64,000 nucleotides of DNA from an uncultured bacterium (GCA_947647735.1 CANSLJ010000005.1:1-64000), one strand, 5' to 3'. Counted from the first letter of the stretch, positions 42,728 to 51,873 are shown. Numbers and translations: made by a program. Notes: generated by a model not told the origin, from the letters alone.

Positions 42728-43921
42728 ATGACAAAGATTGATATTGTTTCAGGGTTTTTGGGAGCAGGAAAAACGACTCTGATCAAGAAGCTGTTAAAGG
42801 AAGCACTGGCGGGAACAAAAGTGGTTCTGATCGAAAATGAGTTTGGGCAGATTGGGATCGATGGAGGATTTTTAAAGGAATCCGGCATTGAAATCAAGGA
42901 GATGAACTCCGGCTGTATCTGCTGTTCTCTGGTGGGGGATTTCGGAACTTCACTTTTGGAGGTGCTGGAAACTTATCATCCGGAGCGGATTCTGATCGAA
43001 CCCTCCGGTGTGGGCAAGCTTTCTGATGTGATGAAGGCCGTGGAAAATGTGAAAGCGGACGGGGAAGCGCATTTAAACAGCGCGGTGGCAGTGGTGGATG
43101 CTTCCAAGTGTAAGATGTACATGAAGAATTTCGGTGAATTCTTTATCAATCAGATCGAGTATGCCGGAACGATCATCCTGAGCCGTACTGGTTCCATGAA
43201 GCAGGAGAAGCTTGAGGAGGCGGTTGCACTGATCCGGCAGCATAATGGGAAGGCTGCGGTGATCACAACGCCCTGGGAAGAGCTGGAAGGCGGAATGATC
43301 CTGGAGACGATAGAGGGTGCGTCTGATCTGGAGGCTGAGCTGATGAAGGAAGTGCTGGCGCGCCGTGAGGAGGAGCATCATCATCCCCATCATGATGGAG
43401 AAGAGTGTGGTCATCACCACCATGAGGAGGAGCACGGCCATCATCACGATCATGATGAGGAAGAGCATGGTCATCATCACCATGACGGGGAAGAGTGCGG
43501 TCACCACCACCATGAGGAGGAGCACGGCCATCATCACCATCATGACGGGGAGGAACATGATCACCATCATCATGATCATGGGGAGGAATGCAGCTGCGGT
43601 TGTCACGATCATGGCCATGATCACCACGGGCACCATCATGCGGATGATGTATTTACGAGCTGGGGTATGGAGACAGCGGCTGTCTATGAGAAATCCCGGA
43701 TCGAGGACATTCTGGATGAACTGGATCGGGAGAAAGAGTACGGTATTGTGCTGAGGGCAAAGGGTATGGTGCCTTCGGTTGACGGAAGCTGGATCCACTT
43801 TGATTATGTGCCCGGTGAAGCGGAAGTGCGGACAGGGCAGGCGGATGTGACAGGAAAGATTTGTGTGATCGGTTCGGAGCTGAAGGAAGATGCGTTGAAG
43901 GCATTGTTTTCAGTAAAATAG
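42728..43921 (+). CDS. G3E (COG0523/CobW) GTPase with large His-rich metal region
   Basis: A 397-residue P-loop GTPase of the metallochaperone family. Walker A GFLGAGKTT at 9-17, Walker B region RILIEPSGVGK, and the metal-binding NSGCICCSL (CxCC, Cys63/65/66). A His/Glu/Asp/Cys insert at about 214-308 has over 40 His residues in tandem EEHGHHHHDGEECGHHHH-like units, then the C-terminal CobW domain. The usual NKxD guanine motif reads SRTGS, so it is degenerate. Likely stores or delivers zinc, nickel or cobalt. A TTGACA box is at 42619. A second G3E protein follows. Confidence 0.9.
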   Translation: MTKIDIVSGFLGAGKTTLIKKLLKEALAGTKVVLIENEFGQIGIDGGFLKESGIEIKEMNSGCICCSLVGDFGTSLLEVLETYHPERILIEPSGVGKLSDVMKAVENVKADGEAHLNSAVAVVDASKCKMYMKNFGEFFINQIEYAGTIILSRTGSMKQEKLEEAVALIRQHNGKAAVITTPWEELEGGMILETIEGASDLEAELMKEVLARREEEHHHPHHDGEECGHHHHEEEHGHHHDHDEEEHGHHHHDGEECGHHHHEEEHGHHHHHDGEEHDHHHHDHGEECSCGCHDHGHDHHGHHHADDVFTSWGMETAAVYEKSRIEDILDELDREKEYGIVLRAKGMVPSVDGSWIHFDYVPGEAEVRTGQADVTGKICVIGSELKEDALKALFSVK

Positions 43922-44003
43922 CGGAAAATCCCGGAGTTTTCAGCGGCAGACGTTTAAAGGGCGGAGAATAACAGGAGAATATAGAAAAGACGGGGAGGTC
44001 AGT

Positions 44004-44933
44004 ATGAGGCCTGTATACATTATCAACGGTTTTCTGGAGAGCGGAAAAACGGAGTTTATCGTTTACACATTGTCGCAGCCTTATTTTCAGGTGAAGGGGA
44101 AGACGCTTCTTCTGCTCTGTGAGGAAGGCGAGATAGAATATGATGAGAAACTGTTAAAAGATACAAATACGATACTGGAACTGATAGAGGAGGAGGAAGA
44201 TTTTACCCCCTCCGCGTTGATGGAGCTTGACAAGAAATATAAACCGGAACGCATCATCATCGAGTATAACGGCATGTGGAATTTCAAGAATATGAAGCTG
44301 CCCTGGCACTGGAGCGTAGAGCAGCAGATCACCTGTATTGATGCGTCCACGTTCCCGATGTACTATACGAATATGAAATCTCTGCTGGCGGAGATGGTGA
44401 GAAAATCGGAGATGATCATTTTCAACCGGTGTGACGGGATTGAGGATCTGGCTTCCTATAAGCGGAATATCAAGGCGGTAAACCGGCAGGCGGAGATCAT
44501 TTTTGAAGATTCCAATGGAGAGATCGATGAGATTTTTGAGGATGATCTTCCCTATAATCTGCAGGATGATCCGATCATATTAGATAACACTGGTTATGGC
44601 ATATGGTACATTGATTCCATGGATCATCTGGAGCGGTATCTGAATAAGAAGGTGGAGTTTACGGCACAGGTGTTGAAGCCGGAGAATTTCCCGAAGGATT
44701 GTTTTGTGCCGGGCAGGATGGCGATGACCTGCTGTGCCGAAGATATGAGTTTTTTGGGATATGTCTGCAAATATACAGGGGCGGCAGACTTGCAGCAGCG
44801 TGACTGGGTGAAGGTGAGGGCTGTTGTAAAGGAAGAGTACTGGGCGGATTATAACGGAAAAGGACCGGTGCTCTATGCGGAGAAAGTGGAGCGGACGAAG
44901 GCGCCGAAGGAGGAAGTCATTTCCTTTATGTAG
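44004..44933 (+). CDS. G3E GTPase fused to a DUF1980/YcgQ-like domain
   Basis: A 309-residue protein. Residues 1-190 are a CobW-like GTPase (Walker A GFLESGKTEF, Walker B RIIIEYNGMW, NRCD in place of NKxD) without the CxCC motif. Residues about 215-305 (VEFTAQVLKPENFPKDCFVP, RMAMTCCAEDMSFLGYVCKY) resemble the C-terminal domain of YcgQ/TIGR03943 proteins, which pair with a YcgR-type permease and are zinc-regulated in Bacillus. No permease is adjacent. It follows the His-rich G3E protein by 82 nt with its own ribosome site. Confidence 0.75.
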   Translation: MRPVYIINGFLESGKTEFIVYTLSQPYFQVKGKTLLLLCEEGEIEYDEKLLKDTNTILELIEEEEDFTPSALMELDKKYKPERIIIEYNGMWNFKNMKLPWHWSVEQQITCIDASTFPMYYTNMKSLLAEMVRKSEMIIFNRCDGIEDLASYKRNIKAVNRQAEIIFEDSNGEIDEIFEDDLPYNLQDDPIILDNTGYGIWYIDSMDHLERYLNKKVEFTAQVLKPENFPKDCFVPGRMAMTCCAEDMSFLGYVCKYTGAADLQQRDWVKVRAVVKEEYWADYNGKGPVLYAEKVERTKAPKEEVISFM

Positions 44934-45058
44934 AGCGATATTGTAACCGGAAAGTTTATGGCCTGAGTCATTGGTATAAGACAGTATATGTATATAATAT
45001 ATGGGAATCAGGTGTGGAGCCGTATGTTTTGGCATATGAAAACGGTTGTGATAGTTGG

Positions 45059-45084
45059 GAGAATCCCGTGAAGGGATTCTCTTT
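45059..45084 (+). terminator. Intrinsic terminator after G3E pair
   Basis: GAGAATCCC, loop GTGAA, GGGATTCTC, then TTT. Confidence 0.75.
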
Positions 45085-45180
45085 CGGCGTAAAGAATTAT
45101 TCAAAGGTAAAACTGTAAGATATATGGAAAACGGAACCGGAGAAATGCAATAAACAGGAAAACGGAGACAGGGGAACATC

Positions 45181-45945
45181 ATGGAAGGGGAAAAGGAGAT
45201 AAAACAGCTCGAAAAGCGTCTTGGCGAGCTGGCAGAGCGGAGCAGCAGGCAGAATATATATACGTTTACCGGATTTTTAGGGATGGCGGAGCTGGATGTG
45301 TTTCACTGTATGGAGCGGGAACTTTCCTATGCCCATCCTGTGCTTTTTGGCGGCAGCGAGGAGGCGGAACGGCTGGTGATACGATTTGGGGATCCGGGGG
45401 AACTGGGGTATGAGGAGGCGTTTCCGATCACGCTGCTGAAGATCGAGCCGCTCATGCAGAAATATGCGGATACGCTTGGACACAGGGATTTTCTGGGGGC
45501 ATTGATGAATCTGGGGATAGAGAGAAGCACGCTGGGAGATATCTTTATAAAAGATAACAATGGTTATTTATTTTGCCTGGATTCTATTGCAGAATTTATT
45601 ATGGAAGAGCTGAGGCGGATCAGACATACGGATGTGAAGTGCAGCAGGGCGGAGCCCGATAAGGTTCTGGAGAAAAGAGAGAAAGTACGGCAGAACCTGA
45701 CGGTCTCCTCGGAGCGTGCGGATGTGGTGATCGCTTCTTTGTATCATTTGTCCCGAACACAAAGTATGGACTTTTTCCGGGCGCGGAAAATATTTATCAA
45801 TGGAAGGCTGTGCGAAAATAACAGTTGTTCTTTAAAAACGGGAGATGTTGTCACAGTCCGCGGAAAGGGTAAATTTTTCTACGACGGTGCGGACAGGGAG
45901 ACAAAAAAGGGAAAATTGAGCGTGGGAGTGCTGTTATATCAATAA
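45181..45945 (+). CDS. ylmH: YlmH-type S4 RNA-binding protein
   Basis: A 254-residue protein. The N-terminal domain (TFTGFLGMAELDVFHCM; GHRDFLGALMNLGIERSTLG) is typical of YlmH, and the C-terminal S4 domain (SRTQSMDFFRARKIFINGRL, then GDVVTVRGKGKF) binds RNA. YlmH has been linked to division-site and ribosome rescue functions in Firmicutes. It lies 27 nt upstream of a membrane protein gene. Confidence 0.88.
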   Translation: MEGEKEIKQLEKRLGELAERSSRQNIYTFTGFLGMAELDVFHCMERELSYAHPVLFGGSEEAERLVIRFGDPGELGYEEAFPITLLKIEPLMQKYADTLGHRDFLGALMNLGIERSTLGDIFIKDNNGYLFCLDSIAEFIMEELRRIRHTDVKCSRAEPDKVLEKREKVRQNLTVSSERADVVIASLYHLSRTQSMDFFRARKIFINGRLCENNSCSLKTGDVVTVRGKGKFFYDGADRETKKGKLSVGVLLYQ

Positions 45946-45971
45946 AGTAGTAAAAGAGGAGGAAAGTTGTC

Positions 45972-46904
45972 ATGTATCCTTACACAATGTCACAATGGTT
46001 ATTTTTGTTTTATCTTTATTGTTTTCTGGGGTGGTGTGTGGAATCCACCTATGTGAGCCTGAAGGAGAAACCGCCGCACTGGATCAACAGAGGGTTTATG
46101 CGCGGGCCGTTCCTGCCTTTGTATGGCAGCGGTGCGATCATGATGCTGGTGGTTTCGGCTCCCTTTCAGCATAATGTGTTTCTCACCTATGTGGCAGGAT
46201 GCATCGGCGCAACGATACTGGAATACATAACAGGTGTTACTATGGAAGCTCTTTTTAAAGTGCGGTATTGGGATTATTCCAATGTGCCTTTTAACTTTCA
46301 GGGGCATATCTGTCTCGGGACAACACTGTCGTGGGGGTTTCTGACGATCTTTATGACGAGGGTGATACACAAGCCGATCGAGGGAGTGCTCTATATGATA
46401 CCGGCAGGGCTGCTGGCGGTGATCGTATTTATTCTGACGGTCTGTATCGCAGGGGATTTTGCCCTTTCTTTCCGGGCAGCGCTGGATATCAGGGATATCC
46501 TGCTGGCGATGGAGAAGGTTAAGGAGGAGATGGCTCATATGCAGAAGCGCCTTGATGTGATCGCGGCGGTGAGGGAGGAAGAGCGGGAACAGTACCGCAG
46601 CGCGGCGGAGATGCGGATCGGGGAATTGACGGAGAGCATCGAAGCAAAGTTGCATAGCCTCCGTGAAAAGATGCAGATCCATCCGGGCGAGTATCTGGAA
46701 AGCGCAATAAATGAGGCACTGGAGATCAGAGACAGATTTCTGCATGCCAGCTATCATGCTTCGGAACTGAAAACGGTGCGGGATCACTGGAAACGGGGGA
46801 TGATCCTTGGAAATCCGAGCATGCGGGGATCTAAGAAGGTGAGCTACAGTTTGGAAGAGCTGAAGGATGCGGTGAAGGAGAAGTTGAAATACAATAGAGA
46901 ATGA
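45972..46904 (+). CDS. CmpB-type (PF06541) membrane protein
   Basis: A 310-residue protein with five to six membrane segments in residues 1-165 and a cytosolic coiled-coil tail (about 175-300). The conserved opening is FYLYCFLGWCVESTYVSL, followed by NRGFMRGPFLPLYGSGA and WDYSNVPFNFQGHICLG, all signatures of the putative ABC-transporter type IV family. Function is not established. AGAGGAGG ahead of ATG 45972. Confidence 0.85.
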   Translation: MYPYTMSQWLFLFYLYCFLGWCVESTYVSLKEKPPHWINRGFMRGPFLPLYGSGAIMMLVVSAPFQHNVFLTYVAGCIGATILEYITGVTMEALFKVRYWDYSNVPFNFQGHICLGTTLSWGFLTIFMTRVIHKPIEGVLYMIPAGLLAVIVFILTVCIAGDFALSFRAALDIRDILLAMEKVKEEMAHMQKRLDVIAAVREEEREQYRSAAEMRIGELTESIEAKLHSLREKMQIHPGEYLESAINEALEIRDRFLHASYHASELKTVRDHWKRGMILGNPSMRGSKKVSYSLEELKDAVKEKLKYNRE

Positions 46905-47209
46905 CAGTAGAGCGGATGCCGGGGAGAGAAGGTATCTTTTCCGGCTGGCTGTGGATTTAATATGTTTGCATATTATGGAGAAATATAGCCTGCCGGAGCT
47001 GTTTGTACAGGGATTGATACAGGCAGCTTTGACAGGCTATGAGAATAGAAAAATAAGAAATAATATACTTGACGAATGAGCGGAAAAACAATATATTAGT
47101 ATCATATCAGATATTCTATATAACTTTCAAATGTGCATTTCGCACAATCGGCAGTTTCTGCCGGAATATACCAATTATTTAAAAAAATGCTATTATGGGA
47201 GGGTTGCTT
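46905..47209. promoter_or_regulatory. Intergenic region with promoter before second Rpn-type gene
   Basis: A 305-nt gap. TTGACG (47069-47074), 17 nt, TATATT (47092-47097) is a likely promoter. Two small hairpins, GTGCATTTCGCAC and CGGCAGTTTCTGCCG, lie between it and the gene. The first 130 nt holds nothing I recognise. Confidence 0.6.
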
Positions 47210-48319
47210 ATGGCGGTAAAATTGAAGGAATATTTCCCGATGATCAGGGAAAGGGAGGAGGTGCTGGCAGAGATTGCGGGAAATGAAGTGCTTCAGGAAA
47301 AATTTGGCGGCTGGGAATCAGAACAGCAGGAGGAATTTTTGAATATCTGCACCGGTGTAAAAGGATTGAAGCTTTTGTATGACGGATTTTTTAAGGAGGT
47401 CATGAATCCGGAGTATGTGCCGGAGAGGTTTGATGATTTTTTGTCCGATATGTTGTGTCAGAAGGTCAGAGTGCTTAAAGTCTTACCCAATGATTCCGTT
47501 AGGATCGCAGATGAGAGTTCTCTGCTGATTATGGATATTGTGGTGGAACTGGAGGATGGAAGCATAGCAAATGTGGAGATGCAGAAGATCGGTTATCTGT
47601 TTCCGGGACAGAGGTGCGCCTGTTACTCGGCAGATCTGTTGCTGCGCCAGTATAAGAGGGTGAGGGGAGAGAAGAAAAAGAAATTCAGTTATCGGGATAT
47701 TAAGGACGTCTATACGATCGTTTTGTTTGAGAGAAGTCCGAAAGAATTTCAGGATCATCCGGAAGAATTTTATCATTTCTTTGAACAGAGATCGAATACG
47801 GGATTGAGGATGGAGTTTTTGCAGAAATACTTATTCATTCCCCTTGACATCTTCAGGAAAAGCCAGCAGAATAAGGATATAAGCGGAAGGCGGGAAGCGT
47901 GGTTGACATTGTTTTCCAGTGATGATCCGGAGATGATAATAAAGCTGATTGAGAAATATCCGGAGTTTTATAAGATATATGAGGAAGGTTATGAAATCTG
48001 TCTGAATATGGAAAGGGTGATGGAGATGTTCTCAAAGGAATTATATGAACTTGACAGGAATACGGTGCAGTATATGATCGATGAGATGCAGGATACGATA
48101 GATGCCCAGAAGGAAGAGATCGGACAACAACAGAATACGATAGAGGCTCAAAAAAATAAGCTGGAAGAAACGGTCAATAAATTTCAAAAAGAGCAGGAAA
48201 AAAAGCTTATCGGAACGATAAATATGCTGAGGAGCATGAATGTACCGGAACATGAAATGATCCGGCAGATCTGTGCATTATATGAGATGGAGGAAGAGAC
48301 TCTGCAAAGCTATTTGTAA
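47210..48319 (+). CDS. PD-(D/E)XK transposase-type (Rpn-like) protein
   Basis: A 369-residue protein. Nuclease core: LLYDGFFKEVMNPEYVPERF, then catalytic IMDIVVELEDGSIANVEMQ (Asp ... Glu-x-Gln) at about 105-123. The C-terminal part (about 270-345) is a coiled coil with repeated QKEEIGQQQNTIEAQKNKLE units. Same broad group as the protein at 40108 but clearly diverged. Start ATG 47210 has GGGAGGG upstream. A shared terminator follows. Confidence 0.78.
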   Translation: MAVKLKEYFPMIREREEVLAEIAGNEVLQEKFGGWESEQQEEFLNICTGVKGLKLLYDGFFKEVMNPEYVPERFDDFLSDMLCQKVRVLKVLPNDSVRIADESSLLIMDIVVELEDGSIANVEMQKIGYLFPGQRCACYSADLLLRQYKRVRGEKKKKFSYRDIKDVYTIVLFERSPKEFQDHPEEFYHFFEQRSNTGLRMEFLQKYLFIPLDIFRKSQQNKDISGRREAWLTLFSSDDPEMIIKLIEKYPEFYKIYEEGYEICLNMERVMEMFSKELYELDRNTVQYMIDEMQDTIDAQKEEIGQQQNTIEAQKNKLEETVNKFQKEQEKKLIGTINMLRSMNVPEHEMIRQICALYEMEEETLQSYL

Positions 48320-48343
48320 ATGCCAAAAGGAAACAAAACAATA

Positions 48344-48375
48344 GAGCGAGGACGGTTCATCACCGCCCCCGCTCC
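48344..48375. terminator. Terminator between convergent genes
   Basis: GAGCGAGGACGGT / ACCGCCCCCGCTC stem, imperfect, with TATTGTTTT after it on the minus strand. It mainly serves the symporter gene. Confidence 0.65.
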
Positions 48376-48431
48376 ATTTATTAGCATAAAGACACTCACG
48401 AAGTGTGTGGCTGTTGCTTGTGATAAGGAAT

Positions 48432-49973
48432 CTACTTGTTTTTTGCTCTCTCATCCCAGTATTCACAGGTGACACCTGCCGTTTCGGAAGTGAAAGGCGT
48501 GCCGTCATTTTTCTTGTAATGGTCTGTAGCTTTGAATACATATCTGCATCCCAGATACAGAAGCGGAATATTAGCAAATACGATCAGGATATTACCCAGA
48601 TCGGAGATGGCCCACATGTTGCCCAGATCGAGCCCTGCGATGGAGCAGAAGATACCGAACAGGGTAATGAAAATACCGAGGATACGGATGCCGTTCGTGA
48701 AGGACTTTTTGGTTGTGATCCTGCCGGCGGCGATTTCGGAAAAGCTGAAAAAGCCGATCACGCAGGTGAAAGCAAACAGGCAGAAGCAGATGGTGATCAG
48801 GAAGATCACGATGTTGTCAAACATGCCGGTGCCCGGTGTCAGTGCGGAAGCGGAGGTAAGGAATTTGGGCAGTCTGTCCAGTTCCATCCATGCTTCGCCC
48901 CCTTCTCCGCTCCAGAGGTGCGCCATCACAACGACGAAACCCGTCAGCGTACAGATCACGATGGTATCCAGAAAAACGCCTATTGACTGCACGCATCCCT
49001 GTTCACAGGGGTGGTCGGTATTTGCCGCGCCTGCCGCCATGGTGATGGTACCCTGACCGGCTTCATTGCTCATCAGTCCGCGCTTGATGCCCTGTGCGAG
49101 TACAGTGCCGAACACGCCGCCGAAGATCGCTTCCGGTGTAAAAGCGCCGCCGAAGACGGAAATGAAAAAATAGGGAACCGTGCCGAGATTCAGCAGAACC
49201 AGCATCAGTACGGTAACGATATAGATGACGGACATGATGGGCACTGCGATATCTGTTACTTTTGTCACTTTTTTAATACCGCCGAAAGCAAGGTAGGCAA
49301 CCAGTATGATTAAAATAGCAGCTGTTATGTAATATAAGGGAGAAGTTGTGGCAATGGTGCTGCCGGTGAGTATTTCCCCCATCTGGCCGATGGAACTGAC
49401 GACATTAAAGCCCTGTGCCGGCAGACAGCACATAGCATAGACGATGAACATGACAGAGAGGAAGATACCGGCGCCCTTTTTGTTGCCCAGAAGTTTTTTG
49501 CCGTAATAGGGCAGGCCGCCCACAAACTCATCGTTCTTTTTTTCTTTAAACATCTGTGACATGACCGCTTCCGTATAAGCGGTGGACATGCCGAAGAAAG
49601 CGGAGAGCCACATCCAGAACAGGGCGCCGGGACCGCCCACGCCGATGGCGCCGGTCACACCGAGGATATTGCCGGGACCGACACGCATAGCGGAACTAAG
49701 CAGGAAAGCGCCTAGAGAGGAGATGCCGATCTCGTCGCTTTTCTTTTTGGTGAGGATCTTAATACCTTTCTTAAAGTGTGTAACCTGTATGAAGCCGAGC
49801 CGTATCGTGAAGTAGATACCGGAGCCGACCAGCAGGATGATCGCAAGTGAAAAATTTCCCAGGATCGGAATGTTTGCATACCAGTCAAAGTTTGTGGGAA
49901 AATCCCAGAAAAAATCGGAGACCGGTGTGACAAAAGAAAATACATTGTTTATCATTTCAAAGATATGTTCCAT
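48432..49973 (-). CDS. Sodium:alanine/glycine symporter (AGCS family)
   Basis: A 513-residue membrane transporter with 10-11 helices. Family signatures are AMRVGPGNILGVTGAIGVGG and GPGALFWMWLSAFFGM in the first half and MSNEAGQGTITMAAGAANTD in the middle. It imports alanine or glycine with sodium. The unusual tail (FTSETAGVTCEYWDERAKNK) is short and polar. Upstream on its strand is GGGGGA before the start. It is divergent from the T-box operon. Confidence 0.92.
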   Translation of the reverse strand: MEHIFEMINNVFSFVTPVSDFFWDFPTNFDWYANIPILGNFSLAIILLVGSGIYFTIRLGFIQVTHFKKGIKILTKKKSDEIGISSLGAFLLSSAMRVGPGNILGVTGAIGVGGPGALFWMWLSAFFGMSTAYTEAVMSQMFKEKKNDEFVGGLPYYGKKLLGNKKGAGIFLSVMFIVYAMCCLPAQGFNVVSSIGQMGEILTGSTIATTSPLYYITAAILIILVAYLAFGGIKKVTKVTDIAVPIMSVIYIVTVLMLVLLNLGTVPYFFISVFGGAFTPEAIFGGVFGTVLAQGIKRGLMSNEAGQGTITMAAGAANTDHPCEQGCVQSIGVFLDTIVICTLTGFVVVMAHLWSGEGGEAWMELDRLPKFLTSASALTPGTGMFDNIVIFLITICFCLFAFTCVIGFFSFSEIAAGRITTKKSFTNGIRILGIFITLFGIFCSIAGLDLGNMWAISDLGNILIVFANIPLLYLGCRYVFKATDHYKKNDGTPFTSETAGVTCEYWDERAKNK

Positions 49974-50088
49974 AATTGTCCCCCTTTACTGTGAAGATTG
50001 TTTAAATTAAGTATAAAAAAGGCGGCATGGGAAGACAATAGCATAAAGTGAGGAAAAAGTTGCAAAAAGTGCTGAATAAAAAAAGTGG
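49974..50088. other. Upstream region between symporter and T-box operon
   Basis: A/T-rich divergent spacer. It must hold the symporter promoter, but no box stands out clearly on the minus strand. Confidence 0.4.
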
Positions 50089-50117
50089 TTGACAAAAACA
50101 CTCTGTTGTACTAAAGT
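50089..50117 (+). promoter_or_regulatory. Promoter of T-box operon
   Basis: TTGACA (50089-50094), 17-nt spacer, TAAAGT (50112-50117). Confidence 0.75.
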
Positions 50118-50123
50118 ATAGTG

Positions 50124-50437
50124 CAAGGAGAATTTCAAAGGGATTCTCCAAAACCAAATAGTGCAAACCGTTGAGGAAGAGTAGTAAGTAGCCGGAACCG
50201 GCGCAGAGAGCTGCAGGTGGTGGGATTGCAGTGCGGGGAACGTTATGGAATGGACTTCTGAGGGCGCGTCAGAAAGCAGCAGAGCTGCCGTAGGGGGCGA
50301 CGGGAACCGAACCCGTTATCAATCCGGCATGTATGATAGTACATGACAGAGTGGGTGTTTTACACCAAGTCGAGTGGTACCGCGATAATAACTTTGTTTA
50401 TTACCGCCTCGGACAGATATGTCCGGGGCGGTTTTTT
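50124..50437 (+). promoter_or_regulatory. T-box leader, apparent tryptophan (UGG) specifier
   Basis: A tRNA-sensing leader. Stem I contains AGTAG opposite GAA-TGG-A, the loop-E layout in which the codon after GAA is the specifier: TGG at 50251-50253, read by tRNA-Trp. AGAGAG and GGTGG mark the apical bulge region. The T-box itself, AGTGGTACCGCG (50373-50384), is followed by a terminator. When uncharged tRNA-Trp binds, the antiterminator should form and the ABC transporter genes be read. Start is set about 7 nt after the -10 box. Confidence 0.85.
50404..50437 (+). terminator. Regulated terminator of T-box leader
   Basis: CCGCCTCGGACA / TGTCCGGGGCGG with a 4-nt loop, then TTTTTT. Its 5' arm competes with the T-box antiterminator. 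Confidence 0.85.
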
Positions 50438-50477
50438 CATGTACCTGATCGCTTTTCGGAGATGGAATGCGGAAAAA

Positions 50478-50580
50478 CAGCAGATGCTCGTACAGCGCAC
50501 AAGACGATTTACTGATGCGGAAGCAGCAGGAAATTGTCTTAGGATAAGGTGTGCTGGGAGAGCATCTGTGGAACTGGAAT
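50478..50580 (+). ncRNA. Structured RNA element, trp copy 1
   Basis: Outer stem GCAGATGCTC / GAGCATCTGT (from 50480 and 50560), 3x3 loop GTA / GGA, middle stem CAGCGCAC / GTGTGCTG (50493-50500 with 50549-50556), 8-nt 3' bulge AGGATAAG, inner stem AAGACGATTT / AAATTGTCTT, cap CTG-A-TGC-GGAA-GCA-G-CAG. Tail GGAACTGGAAT. Followed by a second copy after 6 nt. The outer stem differs from copies 2 and 3 by paired changes. Confidence 0.8.
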
Positions 50581-50586
50581 AAAAAA

Positions 50587-50689
50587 CAGCAGATATCCGT
50601 ACAGCGCACAAGAGGAGCTGATGATGCGGAGCAGCAACAGCTTCTCTTCGGCTAAAGTGTGCTGGAAGGATATCTGCGGAACTGGAATG
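50587..50689 (+). ncRNA. Structured RNA element, trp copy 2
   Basis: Outer stem GCAGATATCC / GGATATCTGC (50589-50598 with 50668-50677), 3x3 loop GTA / GAA, middle stem CAGCGCAC / GTGTGCTG, 8-nt bulge CGGCTAAA, inner stem AAGAGGAGCTG / CAGCTTCTCTT (different sequence from the other copies, still paired), cap TG-A-TGC-GGA-GCA-G-CA. Tail GGAACTGGAAT merges with the GGAGG of trpX. Confidence 0.8.
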
Positions 50690-50702
50690 GAGGTTATAAG
50701 TT

Positions 50703-51869
50703 ATGAGAAACAAATCTATGTTACAGAAGAAAACAGGAAGAAAAGCCGGTGCGGTTTTACTGGCCATGCTGATGGCGGCAGGAGTGCTTGCAGGCTGCGG
50801 GAAGGAAGCGGAAGTGATCGGCGGTGCCGATGGTCCGACATCCATCGTGATTGCGGAGGATGGCGAAGATGCGGCTGCAGAAGCTGAAAACAGTGCGGAA
50901 ACTTCTCAGGCAGCAGGAGAGGCATCCGGCGACGGGGCGGTCTACAAGGTCGGTATCGTACAGTTTGTGGATGATGCATCCCTGAATCAGATCAACGGCG
51001 CGTTCTGTGCACAGCTTGATGCAAAGGGAGCGGAGCTTGGCGTTACCTTTGACTATGCAGACTATAATTTTAACGGCCAGGCAGATTCCACGATGCTGAA
51101 CCAGATCGCGGAGCAGCTTATCGCGGAGGAAGTGGATGTGATCGTGCCAATCGCGACGCCGGCGGCGGTGATCATGCAGGCGGCTACGGAAGACAGCCAG
51201 ATTCCGGTCGTATTTTCAGCGGTCAGTGATCCGGTAGGGGCAAAGCTGGCAGCTTCTCTGGAGGCGCCGGGCTCCAATGTGACAGGCACGTCAGATGCGT
51301 TGAACACAAAGGCGGTGATGGACCTGATGTTTGCGGCAGATCCCGATATCAAAAAGGTGGGACTGCTCTATAACAAGAGTGAGGATTCTTCCAGGCAGCC
51401 GATCGAGGATGCGAAAGCGTACTGTCAGGAGAAGAATGTGGAAGTGGTGGAGAAGACAGGCACCACCAATGATGAAGTCATGCTGGCGGCTGATGCTCTG
51501 GTGGCGGCAGGTGTGGATGCGGTGTTCACCCCCACCGATAATACGATCCAGACAGCGGAACTGGTGATCTATGAAAAGTTCATCGAAGCGAAGATCCCTC
51601 ATTACGGCGGGGCGGATTCCTTTGCGTTGAATGGCGCATTCTGCGGCTACGGCGTAAACTATGTGGAGCTGGGCGAGGCAACCGCAGATATGGTGGCAGA
51701 TATTCTGGTAAACGGAAAAGATCCCGCCTCCGTGCCGGTGGTGTCACTGGATAACGGTATCGCCACGGTAAACACGGATACGGCGGAACTGATCGGGCTG
51801 GATTACAGCATGTTCGAGGGAATGTGCAGCGAGCTGAAGGAAATTACGACGGCGAAGGAATTTGAGTAA
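50703..51869 (+). CDS. trpX: ABC transporter substrate-binding lipoprotein, TrpX-like
   Basis: A 388-residue lipoprotein; lipobox GVLAGC at about residue 30. Residues about 80-385 form a periplasmic-binding fold of the PF04392 type (GIVQFVDDASLNQINGAF, VVFSAVSDPVGAKLAASLEA, GLLYNKSEDSSRQPIEDAKA). With the UGG T-box upstream, tryptophan or a precursor is the likely cargo, as in trpXYZ of streptococci. After the lipobox it carries VIGGADGPTSIVIAEDG, a motif otherwise known from OadB-type membrane subunits. GGAGG ahead of ATG 50703 belongs to the tail of RNA copy 2. Confidence 0.85.
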   Translation: MRNKSMLQKKTGRKAGAVLLAMLMAAGVLAGCGKEAEVIGGADGPTSIVIAEDGEDAAAEAENSAETSQAAGEASGDGAVYKVGIVQFVDDASLNQINGAFCAQLDAKGAELGVTFDYADYNFNGQADSTMLNQIAEQLIAEEVDVIVPIATPAAVIMQAATEDSQIPVVFSAVSDPVGAKLAASLEAPGSNVTGTSDALNTKAVMDLMFAADPDIKKVGLLYNKSEDSSRQPIEDAKAYCQEKNVEVVEKTGTTNDEVMLAADALVAAGVDAVFTPTDNTIQTAELVIYEKFIEAKIPHYGGADSFALNGAFCGYGVNYVELGEATADMVADILVNGKDPASVPVVSLDNGIATVNTDTAELIGLDYSMFEGMCSELKEITTAKEFE

Positions 51870-51873
51870 AAAT

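Noticed and set aside
43365-43754. Long open frames overlapping the His-rich part of the first G3E GTPase on both strands
   Set aside because: They are a by-product of CAT/CAC repeats and give Met/Ile-rich nonsense; the CobW frame has the conserved motifs.
50703-50880. Calling the protein at 50703 a decarboxylase beta subunit because of GGADGPTSI
   Set aside because: The rest is a periplasmic-binding fold with a lipobox, followed by permease and ATPase genes.
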